A DNA stretch of 33,826 nucleotides from Bacillota bacterium (GTDB lineage: Bacteria > Bacillota > SHA-98 > UBA4971): contig JAKPFY010000041.1 of the NCBI GenBank assembly GCA_029551185.1, positions 1 to 33,826 of the forward strand. The letters run 5' to 3'. The translations under genes were made by a program, and so were the position numbers. The stretch's first letter is position 1; the number at the start of each line of letters is the position of its first letter. Below the pieces are notes generated by a model. The model made no database searches and was not told the DNA's origin. It saw only the letters and a list, made by a program, of their open reading frames with translations. Positions 26,427 to 33,826 of the stretch are shown one piece after another.

Positions 26427-26451
26427 GAACTGTTATTTTCCATCTTGAGTT
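26420..26451. repeat. Inverted repeat covering the guaB -35 box
   Basis: AACTCAAG and CTTGAGTT (8 bp perfect, 16 bases apart). One arm contains the -35 hexamer, so a bound repressor or activator would control access to it. Confidence 0.5.
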
Positions 26452-26481
26452 ATGATACGGGGTAATAAGATTGTCGCTCGG

Positions 26482-26538
26482 AAAAAAGATGTCCTATTTT
26501 CCACCACTTATGCGAGTCTCATTGGTCGAAAACAGGAC
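26482..26538 (-). terminator. Intrinsic terminator of the trehalose operon
   Basis: GTCCTGTTTTC pairs with GAAAATAGGAC (one G-U on the minus strand, a mismatch on the plus strand). Inner stems ACCA/TGGT and ATG/CAT extend it, and ATCTTTTTT follows. It lies about 90 bases past the treT stop and isolates guaB from the sugar operon. Confidence 0.8.
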
Positions 26539-26629
26539 AAGGTCTCAAAAACCACATGTCGCTTTCTCTCTTATCAAGGCAAACCTCGGGGTAGACTTTA
26601 TTCCTGCCTACATTTTAAACACCGGCACA

Positions 26630-27886
26630 TTACTTGTGCCTGGCAAAAAGCTTAAGATAGTTGGCCACATGACGTGTGGAAAGAAACTTCCTCCTCACAG
26701 TCTCGCGGGCCTCGCGTCCAAGCTTTGCAGCAAGCTCCGGATTCTTGAGTATCTCGCAAACCCTTTCAGCGCATTCTTTTGTGCTGTTTATAATATAACC
26801 GTCAACGCCGTCTGTAATCTGCAGTTTGCAACCGGTAGCAGCCCCTGCCACAACAGGCCTCATCTTCCACATTGCCTCAGTTATGGTGAGGCCGAAACCT
26901 TCTCGGACGGATTTTTGAACAACCACAGTGGCTAATTGCTGGAAAGCGGCCACCTCAGGCGCGCCGACACCGTCCTCGTTTGAAAGCACGTGGATATCAT
27001 GATCATGTTCAGCCAACTTCCTCAACTTTCTTAGCAGCTCAATCCCTTCGGGATCGTCGTGCGCGATGGAACCGACCATAGCCAGCTGCAGGTCGGGCGT
27101 TTTCCGCTTTACCATGGAATAAGCGTCTACAACACCAAAGGGATCCTTCCACGGATCGAACCTGGAAACCTGCACCATAAGAGGTCTTTTGGGATCTATG
27201 CCAAAAGAAGCTATTATCCTTCTCCCTTCCTCATCGGAAATGGCTAAGTTCTTCGGACTGGTGGGGTCTATAGACGGCGTGATTTCGCAAACCGGTATCT
27301 TAACCTCCTCTTGCACATATTCCCGACTTGTAAAGATTGCACAGTCAAACCTGTTCAAATGGCTTGCGACTTTCTGCCACGTAGACATCAAAGGTGTGGA
27401 CAAGTCGATATGACAACGCCAAAACCATCGGCCAACAGCAGGTTTTCGGCTTTCCGGAACACCGTCCAAAAAAGTCAGGACAGCCAGAGGCTGAGGGTCA
27501 TGAATTATCACCACATCCCACGGGCCGGGCGGAAAGCTCGCAGCAAATCTCATATTAATGTCCTCGTACAGCTTCCATTCATTATCAGTTAACGGAGTCT
27601 CTGCACCTTGCAGTGAATTATGAATCTTCTTCGTGACTTCAAAAAACTCAGGAGGCACATTGTCCATAACATACCACCTGGCATCGAGACCTGCGTCACG
27701 CGTCAGGGGAACAATGGTATAGAGCAATTCGGCAACTCCGCCCCCATAGGAAGTGGAGTTGACATGGAGCACACGCAGATTCTCCATACCTTGGGCCAGT
27801 TGTTTAATCTCTCTTATTGCCTCTTCTCCTGCATATGGTGATTGATCCTTTAGCTGCTTCTCCGGTAATTCCACTTCACGAAACAT
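26630..27886 (-). CDS. treT: Trehalose glycosyltransferring synthase, TreT-like (GT4)
   Basis: The 418-residue glycosyltransferase has the TreT N-terminus (LRVLHVNSTSYGGGVAELLYTIVPLTRDAGLDARWYV), the HNSLQGAE motif, HDPQPLAVL and the GT4 donor site VQVSRFDPWKDP and EGFGLTITEAMWKMRPVVA. TreT reversibly makes trehalose from a nucleotide-diphospho-glucose and glucose; in Thermococcales it works beside a trehalose/maltose ABC importer, as here. ATG 27886 is chosen because GGGGGG lies eight bases upstream; GTG 27895 overlaps that site. It is the last gene of the importer operon. A role in trehalose use or synthesis is likely, but the direction is inferred. Confidence 0.88.
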   Translation of the reverse strand: MFREVELPEKQLKDQSPYAGEEAIREIKQLAQGMENLRVLHVNSTSYGGGVAELLYTIVPLTRDAGLDARWYVMDNVPPEFFEVTKKIHNSLQGAETPLTDNEWKLYEDINMRFAASFPPGPWDVVIIHDPQPLAVLTFLDGVPESRKPAVGRWFWRCHIDLSTPLMSTWQKVASHLNRFDCAIFTSREYVQEEVKIPVCEITPSIDPTSPKNLAISDEEGRRIIASFGIDPKRPLMVQVSRFDPWKDPFGVVDAYSMVKRKTPDLQLAMVGSIAHDDPEGIELLRKLRKLAEHDHDIHVLSNEDGVGAPEVAAFQQLATVVVQKSVREGFGLTITEAMWKMRPVVAGAATGCKLQITDGVDGYIINSTKECAERVCEILKNPELAAKLGREARETVRRKFLSTRHVANYLKLFARHK

Positions 27887-27919
27887 GTGCAGCACCCCCC
27901 TAAGGAATTCTTCATATCA

Positions 27920-28762
27920 TTACTTCGACACCCATCCGACCATGCCGCGAATGTAGTACCTCTGCATCAGAGCAAACACGATGATAGGCACAGTCATCAC
28001 AATGATACTCCCTGCAGCGAGAACACCCCAATCCACGTGGTACACGCCACGGAGCAGAGGCACGCGCTGGGTGGCAAGGAGTTTTGTAGGTGAGTATATC
28101 AGGATCAACGCGAGAAAGAAATCACTCCAAACCCACATAAATTGCAGCACTGATGATGACGCAACAGCAGGGAGAGCCATTGGCATAACTATCTGGAGGA
28201 AAATCCTCCAGTCGGACGCGCCGTCCACTTTCGCAGCTTCCTCGATCTCAATAGGCAAGGTGCTGAAGTAGTTCCTCATAAAATAGAGAATCCACGGAAT
28301 GCCCCAGGCGGAGTGGACCACCATAAGTCCGGTATATGAGTCAACCGCTCCCAGCTTATTCATGATCCGAAAAAGCGGTACCGCTATCATCTGCTGCGGA
28401 AGAGTCATCAATGCCACGATAAGCATGAACAGGAAATCCCTGCCACGGAATGAAAACCTAGCAAACCCATATGCTGCAACAGATGCAGCAAGAACAGGGA
28501 GTATCGTAGCCGGAACAGCAACTCTTAAGGAGTTTATCATCCCACGGGATATGGGCGCAGCAGGATGATTCCATGCACCCACGTAGTTCTTAAGGGTGGG
28601 AGTGAAAGAGTCAAACCTCCACCACCCGCGACTAATCTCAGACAGAGGCCTAATTGAGGCCATAAACACGCCTAAGAACGGAATCAACCAAATAAGTGCT
28701 ATAAGCCAGGCAACTAAGTGAAGCATGAAGGTTCCGGATTTGCTTCGTCCTGCCATTCTCAA
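27920..28762 (-). CDS. Sugar ABC importer permease, MalG type
   Basis: The 280-residue inner-membrane protein has six membrane segments and the EAA loop EEAAKVDGASDWRIFLQIVMPMALP, which docks the ATPase. TTG 28762 overlaps the TGA of the upstream permease (TTGA), with GGGGGG seven bases before it; ATG 28756 is an alternative. The coupling implies equal amounts of the two permeases. No ATPase gene accompanies them. Confidence 0.92.
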   Translation of the reverse strand: MRMAGRSKSGTFMLHLVAWLIALIWLIPFLGVFMASIRPLSEISRGWWRFDSFTPTLKNYVGAWNHPAAPISRGMINSLRVAVPATILPVLAASVAAYGFARFSFRGRDFLFMLIVALMTLPQQMIAVPLFRIMNKLGAVDSYTGLMVVHSAWGIPWILYFMRNYFSTLPIEIEEAAKVDGASDWRIFLQIVMPMALPAVASSSVLQFMWVWSDFFLALILIYSPTKLLATQRVPLLRGVYHVDWGVLAAGSIIVMTVPIIVFALMQRYYIRGMVGWVSK

Positions 28763-29634
28763 GACTCATCCCCCCTTAAGGCCCTGAATGTAGGAATCGA
28801 TACGACTAACGCGATTAGCATCAGGAATGTGGCCACAACCGCTGCAGCATTTGCATTAAACTCACGGAATGCATACATATACATCTGCAAAGCCAATACA
28901 TTGGACGAGCCTCCCGGCCCACCCATTGTTGCCACATAAACAATATCGAAGATCTTCAGAACCCAGAGGAACGTCATAGTAACCACAACACCGGTAACAG
29001 GCTTCAGGAGAGGAACAGTAATCATAAAGAAAATTCTTAAGGGAGAGGCCCCATCAATTACAGCAGCTTCATAGACGTAATCAGGAATGGTCTCAAGGCC
29101 TGCAGAGTATAAAACCATGCTAAACGGGGTCCATAACCACAGAGACCCAAGTATTAACGCAAACAGAGCAGTGTCAGGGTGAGCGGTCAAGGTTCGTTTT
29201 GCGACACCGAACAGACTGAGGAACGAAGGGAGTATCCCTACGCTCCCGTCAAACAGAAATCTCAGGATAATGCCTCCGACAACCATAGGAGTGACCATTC
29301 CCAGAAAGATAATAGACTTGATTACCGCGCCCCCCTTGACATCTCTGAGTATTACGGCAAGAATGAGGCCCAGCATAACAGTAAGAGGCAAGTGAATGAC
29401 AATCCATATAATGTTGTGAATCAAGGCGCCGTATGGGAAACCCCTCTTAAACCCTCGCAAGTCAACTATCTCAGGTTCAGAAAGTATCCGGACGTAGTTT
29501 TTGAAGAACGCGAACTCGCCCTCAGGGGTTTGAAAACTCAGCCACACCGTGTTTATCACCGGGTAAACCACGAAAGTTGCCAGTAGAATCAGCGCAGGCA
29601 AGAAAAAAAAGATCCTGCCTCGAGTCTGCCCCAC
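28759..29634 (-). CDS. Sugar ABC importer permease, MalF type
   Basis: The protein has 291 residues when started at GTG 29634. That start has GGAGGTGA, a full match to the 16S tail, at good spacing; the longer frame to GTG 29712 begins inside a hairpin and lacks such a site. There are six membrane segments beginning IFFFLPALILLATFVVYPV, and the EAA loop is YEAAVIDGASPLRIFFMITVPLLKP. It pairs with the MalG-type permease, whose start overlaps its stop. The probable substrate is trehalose or a related disaccharide, inferred from treT. Confidence 0.92.
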   Translation of the reverse strand: MGQTRGRIFFFLPALILLATFVVYPVINTVWLSFQTPEGEFAFFKNYVRILSEPEIVDLRGFKRGFPYGALIHNIIWIVIHLPLTVMLGLILAVILRDVKGGAVIKSIIFLGMVTPMVVGGIILRFLFDGSVGILPSFLSLFGVAKRTLTAHPDTALFALILGSLWLWTPFSMVLYSAGLETIPDYVYEAAVIDGASPLRIFFMITVPLLKPVTGVVVTMTFLWVLKIFDIVYVATMGGPGGSSNVLALQMYMYAFREFNANAAAVVATFLMLIALVVSIPTFRALRGDES

Positions 29635-29677
29635 ACTATCACCTCCCGGACAGGTTCTTGAAACCGGTACTTGGGGC

Positions 29678-29727
29678 GCTCCGGGGCGGAGCAACCTTCC
29701 ATCATTCCTCACATATCGCCCCGGAGC
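29678..29727 (-). other. GC-rich hairpin between binding-protein and permease genes
   Basis: GCTCCGGGGCG (minus-strand 5' arm, 29717-29727) and CGCCCCGGAGC (29678-29688) pair over 11 bp without a mismatch, with a 28-base loop. It lies 15 bases past the binding-protein stop and has no U-tract. It resembles the REP hairpins between malE and malF of E. coli, which protect the malE part of the transcript and raise binding-protein yield. Confidence 0.8.
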
Positions 29728-29741
29728 TTATCTGACTGTCT

Positions 29742-30929
29742 CTACTTAGCCTTACGCTGTAGTGTCTCTAAAACTTCGTCCACTCTTCCCGGGCTCACCC
29801 AGAGCAGTTTGAGTTGATCCCAGAAAGCAGGTTGCCACTCGCCGCCTATGGTGTCATCCAGGTCAGGCAGTGCGACAACACCATCAAGAAGCGCAGCAAC
29901 TTCCCGATCAACAGCCGGATATGCGCTTAGGGGAACCTTTGTATATGTGGAGATATGACCGCCTTCAGCCACCTGAATCTCCTGTCCCTTCGTGGCAAGG
30001 AACGCCAGGAGACGCCGGGCTTCTTCAGGATACTTTGTATAGGCCGGAGCAAAAGCATAGTCAGGCGCAAACACTATACCTTTACACTCAGGCAACGAGA
30101 ATACGCCGAGATCATCCGGGTCTTCCACCATGCCTGTAATCCAGCTGCCCATAAAGAAAAGTCCATAGTCTCCGCCCCACCAGAGATCAAGAGCCATGGT
30201 CCATTCTATCGGCTCGCTGAAATAGCCCGCTTTCAGAAGGGGGACAAGCTTATCCTTGAACATGGAGGCAACAACCGGATCTTGCCACGATATCTTCTTG
30301 TCGATTAGCGCATGGGTCACATCAGGCCCGGCATAAGTGGCAATAAAGTGCTCAGTGATGTCTGAAAGCGGCCAGCCGACTCCGTTTCCGCTGGCAATTG
30401 CAGCTTTGATTCCGGGAATTCTCTGTATTTTGCTGCATAGCGCCGTGAATTCGGTCCAAGTTTTCGGCACTGACAGCCCATGCTTCTCGAAGAAGGACTT
30501 TCTATACCAGAACCCGGGTTTCACTTTACCTGTATACACTCCGCCATATAGTTTATCTCCGACCTTAACAGGATCCAAGGCGCCGGAAATAAAGTCAGCT
30601 TCGTTCAAATATCCGGTCATGTCAAGGACATGCCCTTCTTGGGCGTGTTTGGCAATAAACCATGCCCACATGAAGATAACATCAGCAGGTGCAGTTTTCG
30701 CGTCGAATTGAGCAGGAAGCAAGACAGCCAAGTCTTCCGCTCTGTAGATCTGATAGTCCACCTTGATACCGGTTTCCTTTTCAAAGGCAGAGAGAACCGG
30801 CATAAACGCGTCCATCTCAGGCCCTGACCATCCACTAATCACGGTAAGTTTCTTCTCAGCGGCTATTCCAGGCAGACTGCAGATTGCAACCAGGACAACG
30901 AGGAGCAGAACAAGTATATTTCGCCTCAC
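29742..30929 (-). CDS. Sugar ABC importer substrate-binding protein
   Basis: The 395-residue extracytoplasmic protein of the MalE-like class has the mature start KKLTVISGWSGPEMDAFMPVLSAFEKETGIKV and the later motif WWGGDYGLFFMGSWITG. GTG 30929 has GGAGG seven bases upstream. The signal peptide ends SLPGIAA before EKK; the only cysteine there (VLVAIC) is not in a proper lipobox, so it seems not to be lipidated, unusual for a Gram-positive importer. It is the first gene of the operon with the two permeases and treT. Disaccharide binding is inferred from treT. Confidence 0.9.
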   Translation of the reverse strand: MRRNILVLLLVVLVAICSLPGIAAEKKLTVISGWSGPEMDAFMPVLSAFEKETGIKVDYQIYRAEDLAVLLPAQFDAKTAPADVIFMWAWFIAKHAQEGHVLDMTGYLNEADFISGALDPVKVGDKLYGGVYTGKVKPGFWYRKSFFEKHGLSVPKTWTEFTALCSKIQRIPGIKAAIASGNGVGWPLSDITEHFIATYAGPDVTHALIDKKISWQDPVVASMFKDKLVPLLKAGYFSEPIEWTMALDLWWGGDYGLFFMGSWITGMVEDPDDLGVFSLPECKGIVFAPDYAFAPAYTKYPEEARRLLAFLATKGQEIQVAEGGHISTYTKVPLSAYPAVDREVAALLDGVVALPDLDDTIGGEWQPAFWDQLKLLWVSPGRVDEVLETLQRKAK

Positions 30930-31017
30930 AACAATCCCTCCGTTTCAGCAGTTTCCTTAAGTTCTCTTTGGCACGCTGACAAAATCTTCGCCTAACCTAA
31001 GACAGAGTATTACGATA

Positions 31018-31047
31018 ATATTAGCTGGCAGCCACCCCCTATCTCAA
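31018..31047 (-). promoter_or_regulatory. Promoter of the trehalose importer operon
   Basis: TTGAGA (31042-31047), an 18-base spacer and TAATAT (31018-31023) read toward the binding-protein gene, with a start near 31011 and a leader of about 80 bases. TCTCA and TGAGA arms (7-base centre) overlap the -35 box. Confidence 0.6.
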
Positions 31048-31072
31048 CTATAGTGAGAGTTGGACATTGCCG

Positions 31073-31085
31073 ATACGTACCGTAT
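31073..31085. promoter_or_regulatory. Candidate operator upstream of the importer promoter
   Basis: ATACG-GTA-CGTAT (minus strand) is a perfect 5-bp-arm palindrome about 26 bases upstream of the -35 box and 8 bases past the lacI-family stop. It is a plausible regulator site; its sequence differs from the palindrome before the regulator gene. Confidence 0.4.
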
Positions 31086-31093
31086 GCACAAAA

Positions 31094-32152
31094 TCAGACC
31101 GCACCGCTCACACAGGTGGAGGCCTCCCTGGATATCCAAGAAGGCGGTGCGATAGACCCAGCCGGTTGAAACTCTACATTCAACACCTTATGGATTGGGC
31201 ACTTATTCTTCCCGTTCATTTGCTCAACTAAGATTTCCACAATGGTCCTTCCCAGCTCTAAGATAGGCTGTCTTACAGTAGCAAGGGGCGGATCCATGTA
31301 CTCGGCAAAAGGTATCCCATCAAAACCCAGGACTGAAACGTCATTCGGAATTGCAAGTCCGGCTTCGCGTAAGGCTCGCATCACACCAAAGGCCATAACA
31401 TCATTGCACGCAAATACCGCAGAGATGTCACTTTCATGTTCGAGAACAGCCTTCATAGCTTGATACCCGCCGGTTTGCGTAAAATCACCGGAAGCAACGA
31501 TATTGCGATCAAGGGGTATGCCGGCTTCTGCCAAGGCTACGCTGTATCCTTTGAATCTGGCTTTTGAAGCAGTCTGGTCCGAAGGTCCGGTAATACACGC
31601 TATCCTTCTATGCCCGAGCTCAATGAGACGAGCAACAGCGAAGGCCGCCCCACGTGTGTTTTCTCCGCTCACCCACGATACATCCGGGTCTTCTACCATC
31701 CCAAGAAACACGAAAGGCAAATCCATTTTCTTCAGTATCTCTATGCGCTCGTCAAGAACCCTTGGTTCAGTCAGAATCATGCCATCAACACGCGCTGAGT
31801 TTGCAAGCTCCATATGTGAACGATATCCGCCTGATCCTTCACGTTCAGCTGCAGAAAGCAAAAGACTGTACCCATACTTCATTGCCGTATCTCCGGCTGC
31901 CCCTAAAAATTCCAAGTAAAACGGATCAGAAAGAGACCTGGGAGCGTACGGCACAGCAAGACCGATAATATTCGTCCGCCGGGTAGCGAGGCCTTGCGCG
32001 ATAGGGTTAGGCCTGTAGCCAATCTGTTCAGCCAAAGTCACAACCTTGGTGCGAGTAGCCTCCGCAACCCGGGAATCACCTGCCAAGGCCCGTGATACTG
32101 TGGATTTAGATAAATTTAGGATATTTGCCATATCTTGAAGCGTTGGTCTCAT
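31094..32152 (-). CDS. LacI-family transcription regulator of the sugar operon
   Basis: The 352-residue regulator has an N-terminal helix-turn-helix (MRPTLQDMANILNLSKSTVSRALAG), the hinge helix RPNPIAQGLATRRTNIIGLAVP, and a periplasmic-binding-protein-like effector domain (about 60-340; SGENTRGAAFAVARLIELGHRRIACITG, AVFACNDVMAFGVMRAL). ATG 32152 has GGAGAGG just upstream. It directly precedes the importer and treT genes on the same strand, so it most likely controls them in response to trehalose or a derivative. The effector is inferred. Confidence 0.92.
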   Translation of the reverse strand: MRPTLQDMANILNLSKSTVSRALAGDSRVAEATRTKVVTLAEQIGYRPNPIAQGLATRRTNIIGLAVPYAPRSLSDPFYLEFLGAAGDTAMKYGYSLLLSAAEREGSGGYRSHMELANSARVDGMILTEPRVLDERIEILKKMDLPFVFLGMVEDPDVSWVSGENTRGAAFAVARLIELGHRRIACITGPSDQTASKARFKGYSVALAEAGIPLDRNIVASGDFTQTGGYQAMKAVLEHESDISAVFACNDVMAFGVMRALREAGLAIPNDVSVLGFDGIPFAEYMDPPLATVRQPILELGRTIVEILVEQMNGKNKCPIHKVLNVEFQPAGSIAPPSWISREASTCVSGAV

Positions 32153-32236
32153 TGCAACCTCTCCTAGCATATCAAACGATTGTTTTTCATATTACATCGC
32201 GTTTATCAGCTATTTCGCTTATTTGTACAGCAATTA

Positions 32237-32252
32237 ATGCAACCGGTTGTAT
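32237..32252. promoter_or_regulatory. LacI-type palindromic operator upstream of the regulator gene
   Basis: CAACCGGTTG is a perfect 10-bp palindrome with a central CG, extended to ATGCAACCGGTTGTAT with one mismatched pair. Central-CG palindromes are typical of LacI-family sites, and this one lies 85 bases before the regulator start, suggesting autoregulation. The rest of the 347-base gap (32153-32499) holds the hydrogenase terminator; no clear promoter or gene was seen. Confidence 0.55.
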
Positions 32253-32383
32253 TATTCGCCACATCCGCCCGGAATCCTTCTTTTGCTTTCTTAAAATGCA
32301 GGCTTTTGCGGTTTTGGATTTTGCAGATAGCAATCATCCTTGAAGGTTTCGAGGTAACACGCTGAACTGTTATGCGAAAGCAA

Positions 32384-32419
32384 GTGGAGCGCCCCAGCTC
32401 CACAGCTAGAGCGCTCCAC
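32384..32419 (-). terminator. Terminator-like hairpin after the hydrogenase operon
   Basis: GTGGAGCGC and GCGCTCCAC form a perfect 9-bp stem, and AGCT repeats inside the loop can extend it. Minus-strand TTGCTTT follows, a moderate U-tract. It lies about 80 bases past the NuoE-like stop. Confidence 0.7.
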
Positions 32420-32499
32420 GTACCATATGGGATCAATGAGTTATGGGAAGTATGGGATTTTGGGTCGCTCGTCGGTCGGTTTATCAAACCTATGTCACG

Positions 32500-33063
32500 C
32501 TACGAAGCATGGGCTTCAGTAGAGTGAGCCTCTTTATATTCAGCAAGGATTCCCTTGATATCCTCAGGTTTAACCTTTGCGTAGACAGTGTCGTCAATTA
32601 CAACAACAGGAGCTAAGGCACACGCTCCTACACAGCGCACTCCCTGCAGAGTGAACAGACCGTCTTCGCTTGTCCCACCGATGTCGACACCGAGCTCCTT
32701 TTTCAAGGCCTCGAGGCAATCAGCTGCCCCCTTCACGTAACATGCTGTCCCAAGGCAGACGTTCACTGTCCACCTGCCCTTTGGTTTTAGGGAAAACAGC
32801 GAGTAAAAGGTAGCTACCCCGTAAACCTCACTTTCCGGCACGCCCAGGCCTTTTGCAACAAATTGCTGAACGTCTTCAGGAAGACACCCGAAGAGCTGCT
32901 GGGCTTCGTGAAGCACAGGAATAAGTGAGCCCGGTGTGCCCTTGTGTTCTTCGATTATGTCATAGAGCTTATTAAATCTGTCATCAGGTAGTTTCCCATG
33001 ACACTTGCATTCTCCGATTTGAGATTCCGGTTTGGGACGCTTTGCTTGAGCGCCAGATACCAT
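32500..33063 (-). CDS. NuoE/HndA-like [2Fe-2S] subunit of an NAD(P)-linked hydrogenase
   Basis: The 187-residue thioredoxin-fold ferredoxin has four [2Fe-2S] cysteines: Cys103 and Cys108 (NVCLGTACYV) and Cys144 and Cys148 (RCVGACALAP). The helical region before them contains LIPVLHEAQQLFGCLP and VYGVATFYSLF, as in NuoE/HymA. In multi-subunit [FeFe] hydrogenases this subunit passes electrons between the flavin subunit and the hydrogenase. An N-terminal extension carries GECKCHGK. AAGGAGG is nine bases before the ATG, and the hydrogenase stop is one base upstream. The NuoF-like subunit would lie outside the window or elsewhere. Confidence 0.93.
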   Translation of the reverse strand: MVSGAQAKRPKPESQIGECKCHGKLPDDRFNKLYDIIEEHKGTPGSLIPVLHEAQQLFGCLPEDVQQFVAKGLGVPESEVYGVATFYSLFSLKPKGRWTVNVCLGTACYVKGAADCLEALKKELGVDIGGTSEDGLFTLQGVRCVGACALAPVVVIDDTVYAKVKPEDIKGILAEYKEAHSTEAHAS

Positions 33064-33064
33064 C

Positions 33065-33826
33065 TTACATAGCCTCCTTCCGACTGACCGCGGCAGCCTT
33101 ATCTACACTTTCGTAGGTTGTATGCAGCAACCTATGGGCTATATCACTACCGGGTTTCTTCAGGAATTCCTCATAGAGACGCGCAACTGCAGGATTTTCA
33201 TGGGATTTACGCATCTCCATACCCCTATCCTCAGCGTAAAGCGCAGCTGCCCTTTTGACAGCAATGTCAGGATCCAGTGACCTCGGCTGGCCTCCACCCA
33301 TGATACAGCCGCCGGGACACGCCATAACTTCAATAAAGTCATAGTGTTCTCCGGTTTCCTTAATATGCTCTAAGAGCTTGTTTGCGTTGCTCAGGCCATG
33401 AGCCACAGCCACTCGAACCTTTCTGTCGCCTAGATCTATGGAGGCTTCCTTTATTCCATCCATCCCCCTGACTTTAGAAAACTCAATCTTGGCAAGGGGT
33501 TTCTTCGTCACAATCTCATACACCGTACGAAGCGCGGCCTCCATGACACCGCCTGTGACACCAAATATCGTCGCCGCTCCGGTCGATATTCCAAGGGGAG
33601 CGTCAAACGTTTCGTCAGGCAGATCCTGGAACCTAATGCCTGCTTGCTTAATCATACGAGCAAGTTCCCTCGTGGTCAGAACAATATCTACATCCCTTTG
33701 CCCTGACGAATTCATTTCAGGCCTTGCGCATTCGAACTTCTTGGCAGTGCACGGCATTACCGAAACAGACACGATCTTATCCGGGTCTATGCCGGCTTTG
33801 TCAGCGTAATAAGTCTTGATAACTGC
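33065..33826 (-). CDS. [FeFe] hydrogenase catalytic subunit, partial (N-terminus cut by window edge)
   Basis: 254 codons are visible, and the frame stays open to the right edge. H-cluster motif L2 (SVMPCTAKKFE) and L3 (EVMACPGGCIMGGGQPR) are intact and give three of the four cluster cysteines; L1 lies beyond the edge. The C-terminal small-subunit-like tail NPAVARLYEEFLKKPGSDIAHRLLHTTY is complete. The enzyme makes or uses H2. Together with the NuoE-like protein it suggests an NAD(P)- and perhaps ferredoxin-linked (bifurcating) hydrogenase of a fermentative anaerobe. Confidence 0.95.
   Translation of the reverse strand, partial: AVIKTYYADKAGIDPDKIVSVSVMPCTAKKFECARPEMNSSGQRDVDIVLTTRELARMIKQAGIRFQDLPDETFDAPLGISTGAATIFGVTGGVMEAALRTVYEIVTKKPLAKIEFSKVRGMDGIKEASIDLGDRKVRVAVAHGLSNANKLLEHIKETGEHYDFIEVMACPGGCIMGGGQPRSLDPDIAVKRAAALYAEDRGMEMRKSHENPAVARLYEEFLKKPGSDIAHRLLHTTYESVDKAAAVSRKEAM

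Noticed and set aside
32206-32487. Minus-strand open frame between the hydrogenase unit and the regulator gene
   Set aside because: It runs through the terminator hairpin and the operator-like palindrome, has no ribosome site and no recognisable protein features.

Overview
All recognisable genes in this 33.8 kb window (about 31) lie on the minus strand, so the region is read from right to left. The gene content points to an anaerobic, endospore-forming member of the Bacillota. It contains spoIID, a spoIIQ-like gene and spoIIID next to mbl and murA. It also has the prfA-prmC-ywlC-ywlE-rpiB-upp neighbourhood known from Bacillus subtilis, Shine-Dalgarno sites of the GGAGG type, many GTG and TTG starts, and an [FeFe] hydrogenase at the right edge. 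No species can be named from the sequence alone.

Layout, right to left. (1) 33826-32500: the C-terminal part of an iron-only hydrogenase and its NuoE-like [2Fe-2S] partner, closed by a hairpin at 32384-32419. (2) 32152-26630: a LacI-family regulator, then a sugar ABC importer (binding protein and two permeases) and a TreT-like trehalose synthase. No importer ATPase is encoded. A GC-rich 11-bp hairpin sits between the binding-protein and first permease genes, and a terminator follows treT. (3) 26361-23998: guaB with a strong promoter, and a secreted DUF4384/PEGA protein. (4) 23716-19405: asnS, a secreted TPR/fibronectin-like protein and a COG2509 flavoprotein. (5) 19397-17360: a two-gene ABC exporter with its own promoter. 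The roughly 300-base leader carries an 18-codon open frame, mutually exclusive stems and two terminator-like hairpins; this is the best candidate for an undescribed regulatory system here. (6) 17256-10650: rpmE, a DUF1385 membrane protein, prfA, prmC, ywlC, ywlE, rpiB, upp and comEB. (7) 10397-6701: wecA/tagO-like, wecB/mnaA and murA, for envelope polymer precursors. (8) 6581-3069: spoIID, spoIIQ-like, spoIIID and mbl, for sporulation and cell shape. (9) 2919-1: a secreted AMIN/NAGPA protein and an S55-family protein cut by the left edge.

The order in parts 6 to 8 follows the B. subtilis upp-to-mbl region, but three expected genes or groups are missing: the ATP synthase operon between wecB and murA, glyA near upp, and spoIIR between prmC and ywlC. 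The SpoIIQ-like protein has a cysteine in place of one of the usual catalytic histidines. Gene starts were chosen from Shine-Dalgarno spacing and family N-termini and often differ from the longest reading frame. Promoters and hairpins were found by eye and are predictions.
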